Made by a program: the position numbers and the translations under genes. The notes below the pieces were generated by a model, which was given only the letters and a program-made list of their open reading frames with translations, ran no database searches and had not been told where the DNA came from. From Arthrinium phaeospermum (lineage: Eukaryota; Ascomycota; Sordariomycetes; Amphisphaeriales; Apiosporaceae), in NCBI GenBank assembly GCA_006503535.1, contig QYRS01000008.1, forward strand, positions 1,550,001-1,614,000: 64,000 nucleotides of DNA, given 5' to 3'. Below are positions 1 to 12,689 of this stretch, one piece after another. How positions within the stretch are numbered: position 1 is the stretch's first letter; the number at the start of each line of letters is the position of its first letter.

Positions 1-599
1 TTCAGTGTGTTGAGTATCGTAGAGTTAGCCCCCAACCCAAAGGCCACGGTTGGGTGATACCCCTGAGCTCCCCAGTCGTTCAGGGCAATGCCGACGGGAA
101 AGCTGTTCAGGCTAACGTTGTCATTGAGCTTCAAAGATTCCGATACGTATGACATTTGAGGATACGGGGCGCTGTCAATGGGGTAAGTAGCCCCATCGGC
201 TTGCTTTCGAGTTGTGGAAGCAAAAGCATCATAAGCTCCTCCGCGGACAGTGGTGCAGCTTATCGGATCTGCGTTCGATGGACACAGCCCATTAGAACCA
301 TAAACGAAGGTGTTGTTCAGAGGCCTAGGCAGAATTTTGGTTAAGATCAGACTGCTTTGTACACCAGGCCATCATCCACCGGCTTACCACTGAGGCATGA
401 ATGCAAATGACTGTGGAGGTTCGCCAACTTGAAGCTCGACGCCTCTGGCGGTCTGCTTGTTCGAAAGAGAGACGTTGCCTATCGGGACAGTAATCGGATA
501 TGGCGCGCAAGAAGCAGAAGCAGCCAAGGGCAAATTGCCCACATAGAACAGCAGCCAAACGAGAGCCCACGGGGCTGTCCTAGAATAGTTTCCGAGCAT
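1..599 (-). CDS. Secreted pepsin-fold (A1-like) protein, 3' part outside the window
   Basis: Left-truncated gene read on the minus strand. Exon 1 is 599-388 and exon 2 runs from 324 off the window edge; the 63-nt intron 387-325 has GTAAGC and CTAG ends and joins TG|G to keep a Trp codon. I chose the ATG at 599; the open frame extends upstream only to a TTG. The first ~30 residues are a signal peptide (hydrophobic ALVWLLFYVG). After it comes the A1-protease N-lobe signature VELQVGEPPQSF, followed by AFMPQWPLNNTFVYG. A catalytic pepsin would have D-T-G-S where this protein has MPQW, so the first catalytic Asp appears to be absent. The rest of the visible part (FGLGANSTILNTL) still follows the aspartyl-protease-like fold. 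Likely a secreted or membrane-anchored non-catalytic relative; the second lobe and any membrane segment are not visible. Confidence 0.75.
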
Positions 600-1800
600 C
601 GAGTCAATGACTCCAAAGCGGCACAGCTCGAGGAACGTCAATCCGCCTTCGAAGCATTAGAAGTAGAGAAAATGAAGCTCGTGGAGAGCAGCAAATTACT
701 TGACACATGTTGGAAGGGCTCAAGAGGTCTTGGCAGGTGTAGTAGGCAAGGAGGCATATAGCATGAGACGATTAGAAGTATGTTGGCTGGCGGCAAACAT
801 CAGTCTTTACAAAAACCCTTGCATGGGCCGACCTCAATCCCAGTATGGAATGAAGCAACTTGCTGGCCAATTGCAATATAATCCCTAGACTGTGACGAAT
901 GACCAACCAAGGTTGGTCACTTGGTAACAACATCTTCACGCGCGCCATGCAATGTGGTATTGCAGGGCCGTTGATGAATGCTCTAAAGGGATGTCTGTTG
1001 TCACCAACAGCCACGACCCATGTCGCTCCATCCTCCTACCAGCTTTCTGGAGCCCAATGGTTGACTCTGGGGGGCAGCACAAGCGCCTCTCTCCGTCTCG
1101 CTGTCGGCGTCCACGGAACAGTACACGGAAGGCTGTATAGCCAATGGCATGCCTTTGGCGCATGGCCCGTTGGTTCTAAAGCCGAACGTCGGATACGTTG
1201 TGAGTTGAAGGAAGTCAACAGGAGATTGACTTGGGACAGGTGGCTGAGCCGTGAACCGAGCTTTTAGCGCTAAACACTGGTTGTTCATTGGGTACCATGT
1301 GGCTGGACTGAATTTGATTGGCGTTGCCAGATCAGGGGGTTTCAATTAGCGGGTAAATTGGGAAATCTATACTGGAGTTAGTCGGTCCTGCACCAACACT
1401 TCTAGGCTTCTTGGCTGCTTGGCCTCCGGGGCGAAGGGACCCGGGGATGGTCTGGGCCGATCGCTGTTTCCTGTTCCCTGTTCCCACTGTTGAAAGGAAC
1501 CTGACACTCCGCGAGTGTGCGTTTCCCTGGCGCGCGGCAATGAAACGCCTGTTGTCTGGCCCTCAGGGTCTCGAGTAAGGAGGGTGCGACCGGCCAAGTT
1601 CTTCTTTCGTTAATTTCTCAGCATCTTGAGCATTCCTCACACTCCTTTCAATACTTTATGTTTCTTATTCCTCATTTTCTGCGGTTGCTAGCTTTGATAT
1701 TTGGAATTATACTCATGTTTATCATCTCTTTTCAACGAGAAATTTAACTTTAGTTTGCTTGTTGTCTTTCCCGCGCCTCCTGGGAAATCCGTTTGCCGTC
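600..1800. other. Intergenic region between divergent genes
   Basis: Holds the upstream regions of the pepsin-fold gene (leftward) and the mannosidase gene (rightward). The last 180 bases before 1801 are pyrimidine- and AT-rich, as is usual for a fungal 5' UTR. Short open frames here have no recognisable similarity and no coding character. Confidence 0.5.
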
Positions 1801-3647
<1,847 letters not shown>

Positions 3648-3748
3648 GGAGGAAATCACGATCAGTAAAACAGGAGACGGCTGCTCCCATATATCATTAT
3701 TCATTAACTATCAACTGAGGTGGTCTAAGGTATCTATTAGGTGACGTT

Positions 3749-4914
3749 CTAAGCGCCGAAAGCCTTGTCGAAGTCGGTCAGGGTGAACCGGTAATGCACC
3801 TTGTTGGTCTTGACTCTCTCAATGGCCTCAGCGCAGCCCTTCTCGGAAATGGGAATGGTCTCCACCATGGGGTCGAGCTTCTTCTCGGCGGCCAGCTTCA
3901 ACATGGCCAAACACTCGGGACGGGAACCGATATGGCTGGCACCGATGCTGGAGCCGTTGGCCATGAATTGCTGGGGCTTGAGGTTGGGGATGGCCTCGTC
4001 GGGCAAGCCGACCTGGTGGAACTGGCAGCCGACCTTCAGGATGGACAGGTAGCTGTCGAGGTCGAAAGTGTGGGTCATGTCGGCCGCGTTCAGGACGAAG
4101 TCGAACTTGAAGGCCAAAGGCTTGGCCCAGTCCTTGTCGCCGCTGTTGACGAAGTGCTTGGCGCCCAGCTTCAGGGCATCGTCCTTCTTGTTGGGGGAGT
4201 GGGAAATGACGGTGACCTCGGCCCCGAGCGCATTGGCCCACATGACACCGAAGTGGCCCAGACCACCGAGACCGACGACGGCGACTTGCTTGCCGGGGCC
4301 CATGCCAGCGCGGACCAGAGGGGAATAGGTCGTTAAGCCGGCACACAGCATGGGCGCGGCTAAATGGGATGGGATGGCGTCGGGGATGGGGAAGACGAAG
4401 TACTCGTGGGCCCGGATGTGGGAGGAGAAGCCTCCCTGGGAAACGGTCTCATTTGGGTCAACATCCTTCGGGTACGGAGCACCATAGGTATCTGAGAAAA
4501 CCAATGTGAGCATACTTGTGTTCAATAGACATATGCATAGGGCTGAGGTGATGACGACTTACCAACCATGTGCGGGCAGTAGTTCTCGTTGTCGCTCTTG
4601 CACTGAGGGCACTTGAGACAGGACCAGACCTGGGCGCCGACGCCGACGCGGTCGCCCTCTTTCACATCCTTGACGGCCTTGCCGACCTTGATGGCCTTGC
4701 CGACGATCTCGTGGCCTACGCAGATCGGGGTGTGGGCGTCGCCCCAGCCGCCGGTGACGGTGTGGACATCGGAGCCGCAGACGCCGCAGCACTCGATCTT
4801 GATGTCGATGTCGTTGTCGCCGAAGACCTTGGGCTTGAAGGTCTGCTTCTTGAACTCCTTGTATTTGCCGAGCTCGTTGATCATGAAGCCTTGGAACTCC
4901 TCGGGGTAAGGCAT
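3749..4914 (-). CDS. Zinc-dependent NADP alcohol dehydrogenase, Adh6/CAD type
   Basis: Medium-chain dehydrogenase that reduces aldehydes, including aromatic and cinnamyl types, with NADPH in the cytosol. Exons 4914-4563 and 4491-3749 with a 71-nt intron (GTAAGT..CTCAG) give 364 aa. The ATG at 4914 is the first in frame. Catalytic zinc ligands are in CGVCGSDVHTV and the GHEIVGKA segment; four structural-zinc cysteines lie in CLKCPQCKSDNENYC. The intron falls just after this zinc loop. The coenzyme-binding motif is VVGLGGLGHFG, followed by SHSPNKKDDALKLGA, whose Ser-rich end of beta-B fits NADP preference. Length matches the yeast Adh6/Adh7 family. The physiological substrate is unknown; the strong C-rich codon bias suggests good expression. 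Confidence 0.93.
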
Positions 4915-6193
4915 TTTGAGAGGTGAGTTTTGGTACTTGGTAGAAGGTATTTGGTTATGGCTGGACGAGGAGTGGAAATGGGTTCGTATGGTGTTGCAAA
5001 TGAGGTTGAATTGGATTGGGATAATGTTTCTACGTCAGGTGTACCAGATGCCGCAAACTTATATATGCACCTTCCAATGAAGCTTCATGACGACATGGCT
5101 CATACATGTATACTGTATGCGTATTGCGGACTTTGCTCCGCATGCACATCACTGGAGGAGCAAAGCTCCTTTCCGCATCTAGTGACGTCTATGCCTCAAG
5201 ACGCCCGAGGAGACTACTGTACCTATGGATTGGGATGGCGTCGATTCGAAAAGCCATTGACCACTTGCTCGATATGACGATTAGACGCGGTAGAGCGGCT
5301 GCTCTCCGAGTGGGCCACTGATGAGTTGGAGGATGGGCACTAGCCATGTGAGTTTCACAGGGAGAAGGAGCGAACTGTCCCACATTATGGGTTAGCACGA
5401 CTGCAACAACGCCATCGGGTCGAGCTATCACCGAATTGAAGTAATTAGAAGACATAGAGCGAACGGATGAAAGTGAATCGAGAAGGCGTTTTTGATATTA
5501 TCAACTTTTATTACCATTATTGTACGAAATCAGATTCTCATTCGGTTCTAGGGTTAAGGTTAAGGGTATTGGGGTTGTTGGGGCGTATTTGGGGGATGTA
5601 CGTCGTGCATTCAGAATAGCACAATAAAAGTTCTTCATCCCAACCGTGGGCCTTTCCCGCATGACCCGCACGGCAATCTAAGAGGCCATCTCTCTCATCT
5701 GGGTTCTGCATCGGAAAACCAGAGGACCAAAGTGTCCGGATACTCGGTCCTGGAGCATACCTCCTAACCATCCCACTCTACCCCGCCATCTTGGGCGGAC
5801 CTATTTCAGGTGGTGGTGGGGGTTGGTCGGACATAACTGACATTCCTCGGCTGTTCTTGCTGGCACCATCGAATTTTCTTTTTCCTCTCTTAGGCGTATA
5901 TCTCGATCTGAAGAGAATTAGTACGCCGGGGTAATGCTAGAAACGGCATCCGTTCCCGGCTGTAGAGCTGGGTGTAAGGAGTAGTAACCTCTTGCGAAGC
6001 ACAGAGTACTGACGTCATTGATACCTACGACGCCTTTGAGCGGGTGGCTGAAGAACCATGGACGACACCAATCTCACATTTCAGAGCAGACTCCTACTCT
6101 TGAAGCAATGCACCACCCTATGACAAGTAACCAAAAACTTTAAGTCATGGCATTCGATGACTTTACTACGATCATGTTGTCCATGCATGGCAC
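4915..6193. other. Intergenic region, dehydrogenase promoter and permease 3' end
   Basis: Contains the upstream region of the dehydrogenase (4915 to about 5500) and the downstream region of the NCS1 permease. I see no gene, repeat or RNA in it. Confidence 0.5.
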
Positions 6194-8221
6194 TCACCAC
6201 TTCCACCCTCTGAGTTTCGTCCCGAAGCCCTTATAAGATCCTTCAGTGATTTGTACATCAGCTTCCTGTCCCTTACTCTCATCAGACACGATCACTTCCG
6301 CATCTTGTACCGGCAACACCCCAAGCCTTGCAGCTTCCTGTGCCGTAAAAGTCCCGTAGTGGTCTAACTCGTCCACCTCGCCGAGATGCGAGAGGGGGAA
6401 GAGTTGGTTGACGCCGTAGAAAAGGGTGAAGGAGATGAAGAAACCGATGAAGAACGCAACGAAGTACAGCTCGTGGACAGCGTCGGGCGCGTCTGTATCG
6501 CCCCGCGCCGTCACGACGAGGCCGCCGATGGTGGGCGCCCAGCCCGCGACCCAGCAGGGCACCACGCGCCAGTTGACGCCGTGGGCGAACCAGTAGTCGG
6601 ACCCGTCGGGGCGGTACAGGTGTGACAGCTTGATCCTCTGCCGGCGCAGCACGAAGTAGTCGCACACCATGACGCCCATGATGGGCGCCAGGAAGACGGC
6701 GAACGAGTTGAGCACCGCGACGAAGGTCGCCGCCTGGTTGATGAGCTGCCACGGCTGGATCACCCACGCTGCGCAAAAGGTCAGGAGGGCGCCGCGCCGG
6801 ATGTCGATGTAGCGCGGGAACAGGCCGGCTAGGTCGATGCCGCCCGCCACCGCGTTGGAGCAGACGTTCTCGAACATGGAGGTGAAGGCGAAGGCGAGCG
6901 AGGCGAAGAAGACGCCGGCTCGTGCCGCGGAAGAGCCTTGGCCGTCTAATATTCCAAAAAGTTCATGCGTGTCAGTGCCCATGCATTGTTGTTAAGTTTT
7001 AGTCAGTTTGGGTGGTGTTGGTAATATGACTTACGATCCATCATGACCATGAGGAGGTCCGGCGGGTTCCACCAAATCTGACCGTATATCTTCTGGCACG
7101 CCGCCGTCGTCACGAGGCCGCCGAAGCAGACGAGGACCCCCGTGATCCAGTAGACGGAAATAGTGCCGACGAGGTAGTCGGACCGTTTCCGGGCGTAGCG
7201 CGAGAAGTCGCTGCTGTTGGTCATGCCCGCGGCCTTCTGGCCGATAGCCTGGTTGATGCCGGCCATCATGAGCCACGACGCGCTCCAGCGCGAGCTAGCG
7301 GGCACCTTCTCTCCTTGCGAGAACACGGGTCCGACTCCGCGCGCCACGGCGAGGGACCAGATCATCATGCCCAGCATTCCCAGGCCGCACGCCACCGACG
7401 AGACGAAGAATGGCTTCTTGAACCGTTCGGGCCGGATGAACAGGAACGGGATCGAGATCGTCCAGAACACGATGAAGCCCACCAGCTCGTAGGTCGTGGT
7501 TGGCGTGCTCGCGCTCAGCGTGTTGGGGATCTTGGCGAATTGCGGCCAGATGGCGGTGATGCAGACGCTGCAGTACGTGCGTGGTTAGCAACACAGATCG
7601 GTATACTGTGTTGTCCACCCCTCAAATCCAAGATATGGGCACACTCACGTAACAAGTTTACCTCCATTCCAGCCTGGGAAGAGTCTATCAATATTATTGC
7701 ACTCGGTGTGTGGTAGAGTGACAACAGGCCAAACTTACACTGGAGAGCGTTCCATATAAAGTTGAGCAACACACGCTGCAGAAGAGGGATGTAGCTCGCC
7801 CGCATCCCCCACGTAAAACGGTTCTGGACGGTGAAACCGATATGCCAGGTCAGGCCACACCACGCGACGAGGATAGCAAAGAGGCAGCAGAGAAAACGCG
7901 AGACGACGATGACCGCCATGGCTTGGCCTACGGACAAACCCTGGGTCAGGAACGAGTTGGGAGTCTGCCATGTTGCTACATTGAGTGACGAGCTTTGGGT
8001 GATATCAAACACAATCATCAGCCAGTGTTCCATGGCCATTTGGTATTCAGGGGGGGAGATGGAACTTACAGAGACCATGAGCCAAAGAAGTTGAACCAGC
8101 CCCACGTGCGACGGGACGGCGGAAGGGGAATCAGGTCACGGTTCGACCAGGCGCTCACTTCTTCTTCGGGGCGCGATTCGTCGGACTTGAGGACCACGGC
8201 CTCCTTCATACGTCGAAACAT
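6194..8221 (-). CDS. NCS1-family nucleobase/allantoin/hydantoin permease
   Basis: Plasma-membrane cation symporter of the NCS1 family, which carries uracil, allantoin, uridine, purines or hydantoins. Five exons: 8221-8070, 7992-7739, 7673-7649, 7567-7035 and 6945-6194, giving 571 aa. Exon 3 is only 25 nt; it codes CWNGGKLVT and restores the family's W-x-G-G segment. An in-frame ATG at 8281 would add 20 residues; 8221 (MFRRMKE) fits family starts better. Markers are SNRDLIPLPP near the N-terminus, NVATWQTPNS in TM1, GMRASYIP, ITAIWPQFAKIPN, GINQAIGQKAAGMTNSSDFSRYA in mid-protein, and the late GVMVCDYFVLRRQ. About 12 hydrophobic segments fit. The first intron ends in the uncommon acceptor AAAG. 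It is divergent from a hydantoinase-like gene, so a hydantoin, ureide or lactam substrate is a reasonable inference. Confidence 0.9.
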
Positions 8222-8386
8222 TCTGAAGTATATTTGAGGAAAACAATCGATGGCCCCGATGCGTGACCTCCCTGGGAACATACGGATAGAGAGAGGACTG
8301 GCGGGGCTCGCCTGCTACATAAGTACATAATATGCATGATCTACCTCTGCTGCTGATCGCCGGGGAAATACCAGGGAATTAGCATC

Positions 8387-8865
8387 TTATCGTGCATGTT
8401 TTAGTCCATTGATACTTGGCATTGGGGGATGGCACCCCAAAGCCAGGGGTCTTAGTCGGTGGTACTCGGGCACATCACACTACATGGCGTTCAACTATCG
8501 CGTGGTTCTCATGTTTTCGTTGTCAGAAGCAGCGTATATCTGGTTCCCTTCCGATATCACAAATATCAGCGCGATAGCGAATTGCTGCTTGGGCAGAGAT
8601 AGTGTCGGGTTGCTCCGATGGTTATCGGGACCTCCAACCGGTTGCCGATGCCGGAATCGCGCCAAGCCCCGACAGACCAGTCCAACACCCCTCGACTACT
8701 CCAGTCGGGACTCTTGATCAGAAGGGCACAAATAGGACGGTAACTTGGCGATTGGATAGTCTGGAACAGTCGATTACATATGCTGTGTTTACTGCATTGT
8801 CGACCGAAGGATCAAGGAATTTGACTACCATGAACACCTACCCCACGAAACCGAAATTCGGTATC
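8387..8865. promoter_or_regulatory. GATA-rich bidirectional promoter between permease and hydantoinase genes
   Basis: The 774-bp space between the two divergent start codons (8222-8995) is the only room for both promoters. I count GATA or TATC cores at 8388, 8411, 8496, 8537, 8553 (GATATC), 8564, 8573, 8598, 8633, 8755 and 8862, about three times the number expected by chance. Fungal AreA/Nit2 nitrogen regulators bind GATA elements in ureide and purine catabolic promoters. The sites are seen directly; AreA control is inferred. Confidence 0.4.
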
Positions 8866-8995
8866 ATCCGAATATAGGAGCTGTATCTATGGTAACTTGC
8901 AAGGTCAACGGGAGTCTTCTTATTGGACTTCGAGACACGTATTGCACAGAGTCGCTCAACAGTACTCGCCAACTGCTCGTATACCATCATCGGAA

Positions 8996-11900
8996 ATGAC
9001 TGTCGCAATGAAGGCACCGCATCTTAGGATAGGGGTTGATGTTGGCGGGTATGTGTCCATTTCAAGCCCGATCTCCAATACTTCATATGTGTTCAAGGCT
9101 AATCCGAGGCCAACAGAACAAACACGGACGGTGTGATATTAAGCCCCGAGAAGTCATCAGATCCAGATAGGGGCATCACGGCCTGGAAGAAGTCCAGCAC
9201 GACGAAGAACCCCAGCGATGGCATTTTCAACGTCATACGCGACATGTTCGAGCAGTCGGGCGTGGATGCACGGGACGTGGCTAGCGTGACTATTGGCACC
9301 ACGCATTTCATCAACGCCGTAGTGGAAATGGACAGATCGCGGCTGGCGAGGGTGGCCGTCATTCGGTTGTGCGGGCCCTTTTCGAAAGATATACCGGTCG
9401 GTATCGACTGGCCCCCTGAGCTGCGCAACATAGTCTGTGCCTACCGTGGTCTGGTGGACGGCGGCTTGGAGATTGACGGCAGTCTTATCGAAGAGCTCGA
9501 CGAGGAAGCGCTGCGACGTGAATGTGAGATCATCAAGTCGCGGGGCATCAAGAGCATCGTGGTGGTCGGCATCTTCAGTCCCATAGATATCGTGTACCGG
9601 CAGGAGGAGAGAGCCGCGTCGATCATCCGGGAAACGTATCCGGAGGCGGACGTGGTGCTCTCCAAGGAGGTCGCCAACATCGGGTTCCTGGAGCGGGAGA
9701 ACGCGGCTGTGCTCAACGCTTCGATCCTCGCCTTCGCCCGCCACACCATCCACTCCTTCCAGGACGCCATCCGCCGCCTGGGGCTCAGCTGCCCCGTCTT
9801 CGTGACCCAGAACGACGGAACCATCCTCCCCGCCGGCGCCGCGGCGAGGCTGCCCATCCGGACCTTCTCGAGCGGCCCGACCAACTCGATGCGGGGCGCC
9901 GCGTTCCTCACGCAGGACCCGCAGAAGAGCAACGGCCGAGGAGAGGGAGAGGGTGTGGGGGAGGCCATGATGGTGGTGGATATCGGCGGCACCACGACCG
10001 ACGTCGGCCTGCTGCTGCCCAACGGGTTTCCCCGGCAGGCGGCGGCGTACAGCGAGATTGCTGGCGTGCGCACCAACTTCTCGTACCCGGACGTGCGGAG
10101 CATCGGCTTGGGGGGTGGTTCCGTCGTGCGGCGGCGGAATGACAAGGAGGGAGGAACAGGAACGCTCACGATCGGGCCAGACAGCGTCGGGTACCAGATC
10201 CAGGAGAAGGCGCTCTTGTTTGGCGGGACGATCCCGACGGCTACGGATTACACCGTGCTGGATCAGCCGACGCTCGGGATCGGGGATATTTCTCTCCTGC
10301 AGAAGGCGGGCATCGCGGCGGGTTTACCGGAGTTCAAGGGTACGGTGAAGTCGATGCTGGAACGCATCATCGACACGATGAAGACCTCCCCGAGCGACAT
10401 ACCGGTGGTGCTGGTCGGCGGCGGTGCCGTGATAGCGCCGGACAGTCTGGTAGGGGCCAGTCGCGTCATCAAGCCGAATTGGTCCGGCGTGGCGAACGCG
10501 ATTGGTGCGGCGACGGCCAGGGTCAGTGGGGTCGTCGACTCCATTGCGAGTACGGAGTCCAGGACCGTGTCGCAGGTTATTGAAGATATCTCGCAGTCCG
10601 CCATTGACAAGGCTGTGGCGAATGGAGCGGCGCGTCAGACTGTTACCATTGCCGAGGTCGAGAGCTTTCCCTTACAGGTAGGCTAGCCCGCCCACAGGCT
10701 CAGGTCTCGTGTGCTCCTAATGAGGCTAACGACTCCTTTTCTAGTATATTGCCAACAAGTCCCGTGTCGTGGTCAAAGCGGTCGGTGACTTCGACTACTC
10801 AAGAACCGATCTCCTCGGTTCCGATGCGCCTGTTGGCAATGGTGACCTGCCTTCCACGTCTCTGGATGAAGACACGAGTGAGTTTGGAAGAGATCACATT
10901 GGTACGGAACCAACAGAGAACTCGCCATCATTGGCTAAAGAAACGATGGTGATGACGCCAGAGGGCATCGACAATTACAAGCCGAAGGTGGTCGGCCGGC
11001 AATGGTGGCTCTCGGAGACCGACCTTGACTGGATTACCACGGGCTGTTACATACTGGGTACTGGTGGGGGTGGAAGTCCTTATCAGCACATGCTACGACT
11101 CCGCGAACTGCTCCGAGCCGGGGCCACGGTGCGTATTGTCTCTCCTTGGGACCTGCGAGATGACGACGTTGTGGCTTGTGGGGGTGGTAAGGGGTCGCCA
11201 CAGGTATCGATCGAGAAGCCGTACGGAAATGAGTAAGTGGTGGATGGATTGCAATATTTCTTGTTTCCCCCTTTTTTCCTTACCTAAGTCTTATACTTAC
11301 CAGACCATGTGAATCAGGATCCTGGAGTCCCAGAAGGAGCTGTACAACTACCTCCAAATCCAACCCACCGCCGTCATCGCCCTCGAAATCGGCGGTGGCA
11401 ACGGCCTGCAAGGCCTGATCCTGGGCACCTCGGTCCACATGGACCTCCCCGTCGTCGACGGCGACTGGATGGGGAGAGCGTACCCCGTCTCGCACCAGAC
11501 GACGCCCGTCGTGTACGGGGAGGGTGAGACAGAGAAGAATAAAAGAAGGGCGACCATGATCCCCTCCTGTATCGCGGACGGCAACGGCCGCAGCCTGCTC
11601 ATGACCCGGGCCCGCTCCGAGCTCGACGCCGAGCGCGCGTTCCGCGCCGCCCTCTCGACCATGGGCTCCCACGTCGGCTGCGCCAAGGGGCCCGTCCGCG
11701 GCGAAGACGCAAAGCGCTGGGTCGTCGAGAACACGGTGTCGCTCGCGTGGCGGATCGGGCGCGCCGTCGCGCGCGCTCGGGCGGCGAACCAGGTCGACGG
11801 GGTGGCTGAGGCCATCGTCGGGGAGGTCGGGGGCGCGGGGTCGGCCAGAGTCCTGTTCCGTGGCAAGATTGTCGGGGTCGAGAGGGTCACACGGATGGGC

Positions 11901-12393
11901 CATGCGTACGGTGAGGTGACGATCGAGTCGACTGCGGCTGCCTGTGGAGGGGAAACGACGACAGCGAAAGCAGCAGCGGAACGGCTCGTGATTCCATTTA
12001 AGAACGAGAACATCTACGCTAAGAAGATCGGTACCGGTGGCGAGGAAGAGGTTGGTCTCCCTTTATTTTCCTTCTACTCACACTACCTACGGGCCATGGC
12101 AACTAACCCCCTTTTCCTTACCCAAGCAGATCCTCGCCATAGTTCCCGATCTCGTCTGCGTGATTGACGCGCAGAACGGCGAGGCCATAGGGACGCAGGA
12201 GTACCGGTACGGTCTCTTGGTCGTGGTCATCGGCATCACCGCGTCGGAGAAGTGGACCTCGACACGACGGGGGATCGATATTGGAGGCCCGAAGGGGTTC
12301 GGCTTCGACGACCTCGCCTATGTGCCCCTGGGCAGGTTTACGAAGCCGCGGGGTGTGATTGATGAGTTTGATGGGGTCTCACGTGTGCAATGA
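8996..12393 (+). CDS. Hydantoinase/oxoprolinase A domain fused to a DUF917 domain
   Basis: Likely ATP-dependent opening of a cyclic amide such as a hydantoin, oxoproline-like or thiohydantoin compound in the cytosol. Exons 8996-9048, 9117-10677, 10745-11232, 11318-12050 and 12130-12393 give 1032 aa. The short first exon supplies IGVDVGG and splices to TNTDG, rebuilding the ASKHA-type phosphate loop at residues 12-22. A second phosphate motif, VVDIGGTTTDVG, is near residue 304, with GTTHFINAV, TQNDGTI and RTFSSGPTNS between. The HyuA part ends near residue 555. From about 627 to 1000 is a DUF917 (S-methylthiohydantoin desulfurase-like) domain: GTGGGGSPY, VIALEIGGGNG, DLPVVDGDWMGRAYP. There is no HyuB domain. 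The fourth intron has the weak donor GTTGGT. Its divergent NCS1 permease probably supplies the substrate. Confidence 0.9.
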
Positions 12394-12689
12394 CATGGTC
12401 ATATATCAGGCAATAACAAATGAATGCATTGAAGCCATAATTCGGGTCAACAGTCATCGTAACAGACCTACCACTCCATGATCAGGAATGAACCAATGTG
12501 ATACATGGATGTTGGTGGCTGCAGGTTCCTGCCTGGGTACCAGGTACATTCGCCCCACCAGGCCGGCTGCGGCACGATCGAGCCAACCCCACCCGGCATC
12601 AACTCGTCGGCTCGAGGAATCCGATATACCAGTTGCCAGGTCTTCCGAGCTGGTAAAGCCATCGTCGACCCAAATTATTCATTCGCGCC

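Noticed and set aside
1759..1800. Longer mannosidase N-terminus
   Set aside because: Begins at TTG, not ATG. The signal-anchor arrangement is complete from the ATG at 1801.
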